From CAVUAF01 sp963739375 (GTDB taxonomy: Bacteria > Acidobacteriota > Terriglobia > Terriglobales > Acidobacteriaceae): a DNA stretch of 64,000 nucleotides. How positions within the stretch are numbered: the stretch's first letter is position 1; every line of letters begins with the position of its first letter. Position numbers and translations under genes: made by a program. The notes beneath the pieces were generated by a model. That model searched no databases. It was not told the origin of the DNA and was given only the letters and a program-made list of their open reading frames with translations. Shown here piece after piece: positions 54,508 to 64,000 of the stretch. The DNA is taken from assembly GCA_963739375.1 (NCBI GenBank), contig CAVUAF010000014.1, positions 755,292-819,291 on the forward strand, given 5' to 3'.

Positions 54508-54858
54508 CTACGGCTGCTTCGGCGCCGCGCTGCTGCCGGCACGCGCCTGGGCGCGCTTCAGCTTCCGCTCCATCTGGCCGCCGACCACGCGCCACATCTC
54601 CAGCTCCAGCTCGAACTGGTGCTTGAGCGGCGAGGAGGTATTGGCCACGAACGCGAGGTTGCGCTCCATCTGCTCCACCAGCGATTGCATGCGCGCCACG
54701 TCCGCCCGCAGGGCGGCGATGTCCTCCGCGGACAGCGCGGGCGTGCAGGCCGCCGCCGCGGCCGGTGGCGGCGTTTCCGCCTTGCGCGGCGCGGCCATCT
54801 GCGCCCCCATCCAGCCTCCCCACAGCAGCACCCCCCATACCGCGATTCGCCACGTCAT
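54508..54858 (-). CDS. Small exported coiled-coil protein, 116 aa
   Basis: The signal-like N-terminus MTWRIAVWGVLLWGGWMGAQMA is followed by a proline/alanine linker, then a coiled coil (SAEDIAALRADVARMQSLVEQMERNLAFVANTSSPLKHQFELELEMWRVVGGQMERKLKRAQ). Function not recognised. A good Shine-Dalgarno (GGAGAAGG) precedes the ATG at 54858. Convergent with the cupin-like gene, stops 4 bases apart. Divergent from the TPR gene. Confidence 0.65.
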   Translation of the reverse strand: MTWRIAVWGVLLWGGWMGAQMAAPRKAETPPPAAAAACTPALSAEDIAALRADVARMQSLVEQMERNLAFVANTSSPLKHQFELELEMWRVVGGQMERKLKRAQARAGSSAAPKQP

Positions 54859-54923
54859 GTCCTTCTCCTGGCCTTCACTATAGACGCGCCGCCCCCGCAG
54901 GTGCATCGCGGGCGGCGGCTGAC

Positions 54924-54929
54924 TATAAT
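54924..54929 (+). promoter_or_regulatory. Promoter -10 hexamer TATAAT of the TPR gene
   Basis: A perfect TATAAT ends 7 bases before the ATG at 54937, so the first transcribed base would be at or next to the start codon. There is no Shine-Dalgarno upstream. Confidence 0.5.
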
Positions 54930-54936
54930 CCCGCGC

Positions 54937-55917
54937 ATGAAAAGCCGAAGCATGCTCCTGATCGTCGCCATTCTGTTCCTCGCCTATGCCGCCCTGGCGC
55001 AACCGCCGGCGGCCCCCAATGCCGCGCCCACCCCGCAGGCAGCGCAGGCCTCCAACGAGCCCGGCATGGACCTGGTCGGCGAAGCCCGCCGCCTGACCAA
55101 CCAGGGCAAGTACGACGAAGCCATTGCCAAGTGCCAGGAGGCGGTGGGAAAGAACCCGAAACTCTATGCCGCGCACGCCGCCCTGGGGGTCGCGCTCGAT
55201 CTCAAGGGCGACTACGCCACCGCCCGCCAGCATCTGCAGCACGCCATTGACCTGGCGAATCCGCAGCAGAAGCCCGGCGCCCTGCGCTCCATGGCCATGT
55301 CCTACGCCTTCGAGAAGAAGGCGGCCGACGCCGCCCGCTTCGAGCAGCAGGTGATTGACGCCGACCTCGCCAAGCAGCCCCCCGACTACGCCGGCGCCGC
55401 CGACGTCACCAACGAACTGGCGCGCGTCTACATCGAGTCCGGCGACCTGAAGAACGCGCTCCAGACCTACCGCCTCGGCTGGGAGGCCATCCAGAAGAAG
55501 CCCGACCTCAAGCCGGAGGAGCGCGCCCTCTGGGAATTCCGCTGGGAGAACGCGCAGGCCCGCATCGCCGCGCGGCGGGGCAAGAAGAAGGAAGCGCAGC
55601 AGCATGTCGACGCCGCCAAGGCCGCGATGGAGCGCATGAGCGCGCAGGACAAAGACCAGCAGAAGCCCTTCTGGCCCTACCTGACCGGCTACGTCGCCTT
55701 CTACAACCGCGACTACAAGCAGGCGCTCACCGAGCTCCAGCAGGGCAACCAGCGCGACCCGTTCGTCCTCGTGCTCGAGGCCCAGGCGTACGAAAAAAGC
55801 GGCGACCAGGACAAGGCCATGGAGACGTATCGCAAGGTGCTGGAGATCAACGCCCACAACCCCACCGGCGCCTTCTCGCGGCCCCTGGCACGCCAGAAAC
55901 TCGCCGGCGCCAGCTGA
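54937..55917 (+). CDS. Exported TPR-repeat protein
   Basis: A 326-residue protein with a signal peptide (MKSRSMLLIVAILFLAYAALAQ) and a proline/alanine-rich spacer. TPR units follow: ARRLTNQGKYDEAIAKCQEAVGKNPKLYAAHAALGVALDLKGDYATARQHLQHAIDL (about 50-105), then ELARVYIESGDLKNALQTYRLGWEAI, YVAFYNRDYKQALTELQQGNQRDP and AYEKSGDQDKAMETYRKVLEINAHNP at the end. It is probably a periplasmic protein-interaction scaffold. Start position is supported by the TATAAT hexamer 7 bases upstream. Confidence 0.88.
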   Translation: MKSRSMLLIVAILFLAYAALAQPPAAPNAAPTPQAAQASNEPGMDLVGEARRLTNQGKYDEAIAKCQEAVGKNPKLYAAHAALGVALDLKGDYATARQHLQHAIDLANPQQKPGALRSMAMSYAFEKKAADAARFEQQVIDADLAKQPPDYAGAADVTNELARVYIESGDLKNALQTYRLGWEAIQKKPDLKPEERALWEFRWENAQARIAARRGKKKEAQQHVDAAKAAMERMSAQDKDQQKPFWPYLTGYVAFYNRDYKQALTELQQGNQRDPFVLVLEAQAYEKSGDQDKAMETYRKVLEINAHNPTGAFSRPLARQKLAGAS

Positions 55918-56268
55918 TCTGATTCTGTGTAGCCAGGTGCCCCAGGTTCGCGCCCGGTTCTTGGGCGCTAACCTGGGCGAAGGCCCGGCCGCCCTTCCCC
56001 CTTAATCGGGTGGACGCGGGCGACTCGCCCGCGTTTTCCTCTTGCAGAAGATTGTGTAGCCGGTGCCCCAGGTTCGCGCCCTGCTTTTGGGCGCTAACCT
56101 GGGCAAAGGCTGGGTGCCCCAGACGAGCCGCTTTTGCCGGGTGCCCCAGACGAGCCGCCTTTGCTCGTCTGGGATCTTCTGAATACAACCCGCATCCCCG
56201 TCCTGAGCACAAAAAAAACGCCGCGGAACTTGCGTCCCGCGGCGAGTCCTTACGCACCGTAAGGAAAA
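55918..56268. repeat. Repeat-rich intergenic region with two hairpin families
   Basis: It carries two copies of the CCCAGGTT/AACCTGGG hairpin (arms 55941-55948 and 55970-55977; 56067-56074 and 56096-56103). It also carries a second family built on GTGCCCCAGACGAGCCG (two direct copies, 56113 and 56138 onward), whose second copy pairs with CTCGTCTGGG near 56166. The second family is the one interrupted by the IS110 element near 60.0 kb. A further inverted repeat (GCCGCGG-type) near 56219-56245 precedes the convergent stop and could be a terminator. Confidence 0.75.
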
Positions 56269-59800
<3,532 letters not shown>

Positions 59801-59877
59801 TGCAATCTCCTTGGAGAACCGCGCGCGGAAGCCTACTGCGCTGCAGCCGCGCTGGCAACGGAAATTCGCGCGCCCGC

Positions 59878-60025
59878 GTGTAGGGACGGCCGCCCTCGGC
59901 CGTCCAGCGCGGAGCGAAGCTCCGGAGATTCGCGTCTCCGTGTGTAGGGACGGGCGCCCTCGGCCGTCCAGCCGGAGCGAAGCTCCGGAGATTCGCGTCT
60001 CCGTGTGTAGGGACGGCCGGGTGCC
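59878..60025. repeat. Three direct copies of a 62-bp repeat (TGTAGGGACGGCCG...)
   Basis: Each unit contains TGTAGGGACGGCC, then CCCTCGGCCGTCCAGC, GAGCGAAGCTCCGG and AGATTCGCGTCTCCG. Units start at about 59879, 59943 and 60005; the third is cut short after about 15 bases, just before the IS110 element. A single further copy lies at 61572-61621. Each unit contains self-complementary pieces (GGACGGCC/GGCCGTCC, CGGAGC/GCTCCG). Confidence 0.75.
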
Positions 60026-60027
60026 CC

Positions 60028-61386
60028 TCGATAAGAGCGAAGGCGTTGTCAAGGCAAAGTTGTCCTGTGCGGTGCTTGAGCACCGCTGGTTTCGCCAGTG
60101 GTTGAGGACTGAAGACTCTGGCATATTCCACGTTGCGAATCACCCTGCGGTCGTTCCACCAACCATCGATTCGGCCATTACAGCGGCCATGATTCTTCTA
60201 TGCGGACATCCCGCCGGTGCGGGATGCGAGAGCGCCCAATCAACACGTCGGTCTAGCTTGCGCCGACCAGGGGCACCCGCGGGCTGCTCTCGATGCGAAC
60301 GCTCTCCGGATGCGCGTTTGGCGTTGCGCAGCATCCAGTAGAGCTCGTACCGCCAACTTGCGCGCCGCCGCCACCTTGGCCACCGGCTTGGGCTTGCGAG
60401 TGGCAGCGATGCAGATACTCCCGTGCGCAACTCCGGATCGTAGCGGACCGCCGTGTGCGCCGCTTCCACCAGCAGCATGCGCAGGAAACGATTGCCCTGC
60501 TTGCTGATCGCGCCCAGCCTCTGATGTCCGCCCGAGCTGTGCTCGCGCGGAATCAGTCCCAGGTAGCTGGCCACCTGCTTGCCGCGCGGAAAGCGGCCCA
60601 CGTCGCCGATGGTCAGCACGAAAGCCAGCGCGGTGATCGGACCCACTCCCGGCTGCGTCATCAGCAATCGCGACTCCGCGTTCTCGCTCCGCCGCTTGTT
60701 GCCACCGCCTGGTCCAGGGGCGCGATCTGCTCGTCCAGCGACGCCAGCAAGCGCAGCAGGTCTTGCCGTCGGCGCGCCGCCCACGGCTGGAGTGGTAGCG
60801 CGCGCAACGCCTGCTGCCCCGCCGCACTCCACAGCCGGCGCTGCTTCTGCACCCCCTGGTTCATCGCCAGGTGCTGCAGCCCGTTCTTCACCCGCGCGCG
60901 GATCTCCACCAGCTTGTGCCGATGAATCAGCAACTGGCGCAGGTCGCGCGTCTCCCGGTCCGGCATCCACAGCCGCGGGAACCGCCCCTCCACCAGCAGC
61001 TTCAGAATGTGGGCCGCGTCGCGCTTGTCGGTCTTCTGCTGGCGCACGTAGCTGGCACGGATCTGCGCCGCATCTCCGATCCATACCTCATGCCCTGACT
61101 CGTTCAGCAGATCGATCAGCCAGTGGCAGTTGCCGGTTGCCTCCAGCCCGATCAGCGCCGGCTCCGCCAACCCACGGTAAAACCGCTCCGCCTCCCCTTC
61201 CCCGTGGACCAGCTTCTGCTCGCCGGTTGCGCCGGTCTCCGCATCGAACCAGCAAATATGTTCCCAGCTGGGATGAAAATCACAACCTATAATCAGCATC
61301 GAAGGCTCCTTCTTCCCCAGCGTCTTCAGACCTCAATCCAAAGACACGCTAGGGTAACGTCGGAGCCTTCGCTCTTATCCAATCAA
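60028..61386 (-). mobile_element. IS110-family element (IS1111-like ends)
   Basis: About 1.36 kb. Exact 15-bp inverted sequences GATAAGAGCGAAGGC (60030-60044) and GCCTTCGCTCTTATC (61365-61379) mark the near-terminal ends, as in the IS1111 branch. The transposase fills most of the interior on the minus strand, starting 66 bases inside the right marker. The left flank GGGTGCCCC (60019-60027) and the right flank ACACGAGCCG (61386-61395) join to re-form GGTGCCCCA-ACGAGCCG, the repeat that is intact at 56113-56176. That shows insertion inside a hairpin repeat. The noncoding stretch 60045-60240 is the place where a bridge RNA would be encoded. Confidence 0.75.
60140..61299 (-). pseudogene. IS110-family transposase, frame broken
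   Basis: The recombinase begins MLIIGCDFHPSWEHICWFDAETG (first DEDD Asp). It continues IGLEATGNCHWLIDLLNESGHEVW (Glu), and QQKTDKRDAAHILKLLVEGRFPRLWMPDRETRDLRQLLIHRHKLVEIR (the DKxDA Asp pair). After an indel near 60690 the second half reads MTQPGVGPITALAFVLTIGDVGRFPRGKQVASYLGLIPREHSSGG and QRLGAISKQGNRFLRMLLVEAAHTAVRYDPEL, the Transposase_20 domain with the catalytic Ser region. More breaks near 60415 and 60350 disrupt the end (KPKPVAKVAAARKLAVRLYWMLR). The exact 3' end is therefore uncertain. These breaks may be assembly errors, in which case the element could be intact. Confidence 0.85.
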
Positions 61387-61571
61387 CACGAGCCGTTTTT
61401 GCTCGTGTGGGATCCTTCGGAGGGGCACAGCTTGGTAGGTCAGGGCTTCAGCCCTGACTCGCGAAGCGACCGTGCCGAAGTGCAGGCTAATGATGGGCGG
61501 TCATGCTGAGCGCAGCGGCGGCGCACGCCGCCGCGCAGTCGAAGCATCCCTATGGCACCCGTACCGCCCGC

Positions 61572-61621
61572 GTGTAGGGACGACCGCCCTCGGCCGTCCA
61601 GCCGGAGCGAAGCTCCGGAAG
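61572..61621. repeat. Isolated copy of the 62-bp repeat
   Basis: TGTAGGGACGACCGCCCTCG, then GCCGTCCAGCCGGAGCGAAG and CTCCGGAAG. It matches the tandem copies at 59878-60025 on the other side of the IS110 element, with a few substitutions. Confidence 0.7.
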
Positions 61622-61697
61622 TTGTCTGCTTGTGCGCCGAATAGAAAACGGCGGCCGCCCCGGCCGCCGCGATCTTGAAACTCGAAACTTACTTACT

Positions 61698-62072
61698 TCA
61701 CCGCGTCAGCGGATACCCCTTCTCCCGCCACTCCCGAATCCCGCCGTCCATCGAGACGACGTTCGTGTAGCCCATCTTCTGCAGGTTGTCGGCGGCCAGC
61801 GCCGAGCGGAAGCCGCCGCCGCAGTAGAGCACCAGCGGCGCGCCCAGGTCAGGGACGCGCTGCTCCACGTCGCGCTCCAGGATGCCCTTGCCCAGGTGCA
61901 GGGCGCCGGGCAGGTGGTCCTTGGCAAACTCGCTCTCCTCGCGCACGTCCACCAGCACAAACTTCTCGCCGGCATCGAGCCGGGCTTTGACCGCATCCAC
62001 GGTCGTTTCCCGGATGCGCTTCTTGGCGTCGGCGACGATGGCAAGGAACCGCGGCGCGTGATGGGGGGCCAT
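61698..62072 (-). CDS. Rhodanese domain protein (sulfurtransferase)
   Basis: A 124-residue single-domain rhodanese. DAVKARLDAGEKFVLVDVREESEFAKDHLPGALHL is the standard first half. The active-site loop LVLYCGGGFRSALAADNLQKMGYTNVVSMDGGIREWREKGYPL contains the catalytic Cys (about residue 87) and the GGGFRS phosphate-type loop, with a six-residue size suited to sulfur transfer. ATG 62072 is preferred over an ATG 27 bases upstream. The partner or sulfur donor is unknown. Confidence 0.9.
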   Translation of the reverse strand: MAPHHAPRFLAIVADAKKRIRETTVDAVKARLDAGEKFVLVDVREESEFAKDHLPGALHLGKGILERDVEQRVPDLGAPLVLYCGGGFRSALAADNLQKMGYTNVVSMDGGIREWREKGYPLTR

Positions 62073-62662
62073 GCCGCACATTCTAATCCCCGCCGCCACC
62101 GCACTCCACTCCCGTCACTCCGTTCTCTCCAAGCTCTTGCTCGAAACTCGAAACTTCTTCTTGTTGTCATTCCGAGCGCGCCGGGGTCCCCATCGAGCCC
62201 GGGTTTGGCTTGATGGGGTGACAGAGCGAGGAATCTGGGTTTCGCTTTTTCTGGCGACTGGCAACCAGCTGCTCCGAACCGGGTGGCGCAGGCCTTCAGG
62301 CCTGCATCAGAGACACCCTCCAAAGTGTCATCCTGAGCGAGCGCGAGGAAGCGCAGCCGGGCCCCCCAGCGAGCCTGGGTTTGGCTTGCTGGGGTGGTCG
62401 CATGCGACTGAGCGCGAGTCGAAGGATCCCTAGCCTGCCGGCGCCCCGCTCTGCCGCTCGCCCTTTTTCCGCCAAAGCCCACCGCGCCACACTCAATTCG
62501 GCCGGGTGCCCCACTCTGAGCGCAGCGAAGGGTGGGATAACGCGAAGGACCTACTCCCGTTGCCGTGAGTGCGCCGCACCCTGCCCGCGCGAATGTGACC
62601 GCCGTCATAGACTACCCGCCCCTCTCCCGTGTAGCGTACTGTCCGCGTGGAGGCGCCACCCA
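62073..62662. other. Repeat-bearing intergenic region, no gene accepted
   Basis: 590 bases between divergent genes. It contains CTCGAAACTCGAAACTT heptamers (62141-62157). It also contains two different degenerate GTCATNCTGAGCG / CGAAGGATCC repeat units (62164-62235 and 62328-62430) and a TGGCGACTGGCAACC word (62250-62265). The region 62600-62660 should hold the promoter of the next gene. Confidence 0.5.
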
Positions 62663-63739
62663 ATGAAGCGAGTTTGTGCGCTTCCGCTACTCGTGGCCCT
62701 GGCCGCTCTCCTTATGGCGGCCGGCCAAGCTCCTTCCGCCACGCCTGACCCCCAGCAATCCGCCGAGCCCCAACCTCCTCCACTCGGGGACGACTATCTC
62801 TACGGACAGTTTCTCGCGCAAGTCGCACGCACTGCCCAGGCCGCGGCCGCAGCGGAGCGCGACGGCATGAATGGCCAGCCCTTGCGCCAGTATTACCTGC
62901 ATGCCGCTCAGCTCACGCCCGTACAAGCCGTCCTGCTCAACCAGGTTGCCGGTGACTTGGCTCTCCAGTTGGCCCCATACGATGCCAACGCCAGGAAGCT
63001 GCTGGACGAACAGCACGTCCTTTTTCAGACCAACCGCCTCAACCATGTACCGAATCCCCCGCCGTCCGAAGAGATACGCGCCCTGCCCGAGGGACGCGCG
63101 GCCCTGATCCTGCAAGCTCGCGATCTGTCTCCGCGCCGCCCTCGGCGCGGAAGGATCAGCCGCGTGGACGCTTATGTAAGAGCGACCTTCGACCGGCCGA
63201 TCGCAGCCGGCGGAAGCCAGACCGGGCCTCAGCCCCAGGATTCGATACCCGAAACCATCCTCTACCGAAGGTTGTTCTCGGCGCTGGAGCACTACCAGCG
63301 GCAGGCTGCCGAGGAGCGTCGCCTGGGCTTGGAGCAGAACGCCGAGTACTTTGCGAGCTTCGTGCAGCGCGACGCCGGCCTGACCGCGGAGCAGGGCCGC
63401 GCTCTTGACCAGGTGGCGACGCAGTACCGGGCGTTCAAGGCGGACTTCGAGCAGCGCATGAACGAAGCCCTGAAGCCGGTCCAGAAGCTCTCCCTCGAAA
63501 TGCTCGCGCGCGATGGGAAGGTAACTCCCACCGCCGAACTGCTGGAGAAAAAGGCGGTGGTCAACAACCTTCAACGGCAGATGCACGAGACCGAGCAAAA
63601 CCTCATACCGCAGTTGCGCACCGCCCTCGGTCCCGATGGCTTTGCCCGGCTCGACGCTTATGTCCGGCGCTCGCCTGGCGCCCCGTCCCCCCAACATACC
63701 GAACGCACGGTTACTCTAACGCCGCCGGTGAAGCCATGA
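62663..63739 (+). CDS. Exported hypothetical protein, mostly helical
   Basis: A 358-residue protein with a signal peptide (MKRVCALPLLVALAALLMAAGQA), a proline-rich spacer and a helical body. Sections are DDYLYGQFLAQVARTAQAAAAAERDGMNG, RISRVDAYVRATFDRPIAAGG, and RRLFSALEHYQRQAAEERRLGLEQNAEYFASFVQRDAGLTAEQGRALDQVATQY. It ends with a coiled coil (EKKAVVNNLQRQMHETEQNLIPQLRTALGPDGFARLDAYVRR). The LTxEQ and LGPDGFARLDAYV phrases resemble Spy/CpxP-like exported helical proteins, but no LTxxQ repeat pair is clear. Function unknown. Confidence 0.7.
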   Translation: MKRVCALPLLVALAALLMAAGQAPSATPDPQQSAEPQPPPLGDDYLYGQFLAQVARTAQAAAAAERDGMNGQPLRQYYLHAAQLTPVQAVLLNQVAGDLALQLAPYDANARKLLDEQHVLFQTNRLNHVPNPPPSEEIRALPEGRAALILQARDLSPRRPRRGRISRVDAYVRATFDRPIAAGGSQTGPQPQDSIPETILYRRLFSALEHYQRQAAEERRLGLEQNAEYFASFVQRDAGLTAEQGRALDQVATQYRAFKADFEQRMNEALKPVQKLSLEMLARDGKVTPTAELLEKKAVVNNLQRQMHETEQNLIPQLRTALGPDGFARLDAYVRRSPGAPSPQHTERTVTLTPPVKP

Positions 63740-63821
63740 AAAGTCTGCCTGCTGCGCCCATGGTCCCACGTTTCTTTATAGCTTAAAGATTATGACATTG
63801 AATCCAAAGCCACTATAAGTC

Positions 63822-63851
63822 TTGACAGCCCCTCCCCCTGCGTCCTATCCT
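63822..63851 (+). promoter_or_regulatory. Strong sigma70-like promoter TTGACA-18 bp-TATCCT
   Basis: A perfect -35 TTGACA (63822-63827) and -10 TATCCT (63846-63851) are separated by 18 bases, preceded by an AT-rich stretch (63771-63820) that could be an UP element. The gene it drives lies beyond the right edge. Confidence 0.6.
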
Positions 63852-64000
63852 GAAGCCTCTCGGCTGGCGCTTCCCGCCGGCAACTCTCGGCCCCTAAGTC
63901 CTTTGTCTTGGGTATTTTGCCTGTAAGTCCTTTGGATCGAAGAATCTGGCGGGATTTTTCTCCTAGCTCTTTGAAAACAAAAGACCGGCCCCCCCGGGGG
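63852..64000 (+). promoter_or_regulatory. Leader with TAAGTCCTTTG direct repeats and a boxA-like motif
   Basis: TAAGTCCTTTG occurs twice (63895-63905 and 63925-63935), 30 bases apart. GCTCTTTGAAAAC (63966-63978) resembles boxA antitermination sites found in rRNA leaders. Strong promoter, repeats and boxA-like motif together suggest an rRNA, tRNA or ribosomal operon leader. The final G+C-only bases may be a contig-end artefact. No gene is visible. Confidence 0.3.

Overview
The window is a high-GC chromosomal stretch that most resembles an Acidobacteriota (Terriglobia-type) genome. This is inferred from the gene content: a secreted sortilin-like BNR/propeller protein, eukaryotic-type Ser/Thr kinases, an M28 PSMA-like peptidase, a lone GvpL/F protein, an F1Fo operon without a and c subunits, and dense imperfect palindromic intergenic repeats. 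No rRNA or tRNA gene was found. Several conserved genes (glnS, an alkaline-phosphatase-like gene, a CHASE2 kinase, atpA, the BNR gene, an IS110 transposase) are broken by single-base indels that can be repaired by eye. Uncorrected metagenome or long-read assembly errors explain these better than real decay, so such loci are annotated as whole genes with the breaks noted.

Layout. 1-703: a minus-strand toxin-antitoxin-like cassette cut by the window edge. 868-6000: glnS, then a minus-strand group with a conserved hypothetical, a secreted methyltransferase, a DUF2203 protein and nadA. 6263-7542: an island built from a REP-associated tyrosine transposase and its internally deleted, transposase-less copies. 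7577-17409: M28 peptidase, lipoprotein, ferritin-like protein, beta-propeller protein, membrane-embedded spermidine-synthase-like protein and a sodium:solute symporter. 17406-19998: small membrane protein, HEPN-like protein and serS. 20076-22702: alkaline-phosphatase-superfamily protein and pyrD. 22942-27112: CHASE2-Ser/Thr kinase, PP2C phosphatase and double-FHA protein, a compact phospho-signalling operon. 27164-35834: ribokinase with a sugar permease, 3-hydroxyacyl-CoA dehydrogenase, cyanophycinase-like peptidase, YycJ-type MBL hydrolase and a predicted outer-membrane protein.

35847-43098 is the minus-strand ATP synthase operon, read atpF'-atpF-atpH-atpA-small ORF-atpG-[DUF4258-DUF2283]-atpD-atpC. 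The bracketed two-gene cassette sits between atpG and atpD and is flanked by 61-bp copies of the atpG 3' end, so it looks like an insertion that regenerated the end of its target gene. 43395-43560 holds a candidate small RNA (sigma70-like promoter plus terminator hairpin) and an opposing terminator. 43727-47682: a large membrane Ser/Thr kinase and a MacB/FtsX-type permease. 48223-55917: DksA/TraR-like protein, GvpL/F protein, phosphoribosyltransferase, a large secreted repeat protein, a Cys-rich cupin-like protein and a TPR protein. 56269-63739: BNR protein, an IS110-family element lodged in a repeat hairpin, rhodanese and a secreted hypothetical. The last 180 bases carry a strong promoter and a boxA-like motif with no gene in view.

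Two window-wide patterns stand out. Many gene junctions hold AT-richer imperfect palindromes whose arms are drifting tandem 7-mers, with a different word in each junction. Many plus-strand genes carry a TATAAT/TACACT-like hexamer only 7-18 bases before the start codon, which suggests leaderless or very short-leader mRNAs.
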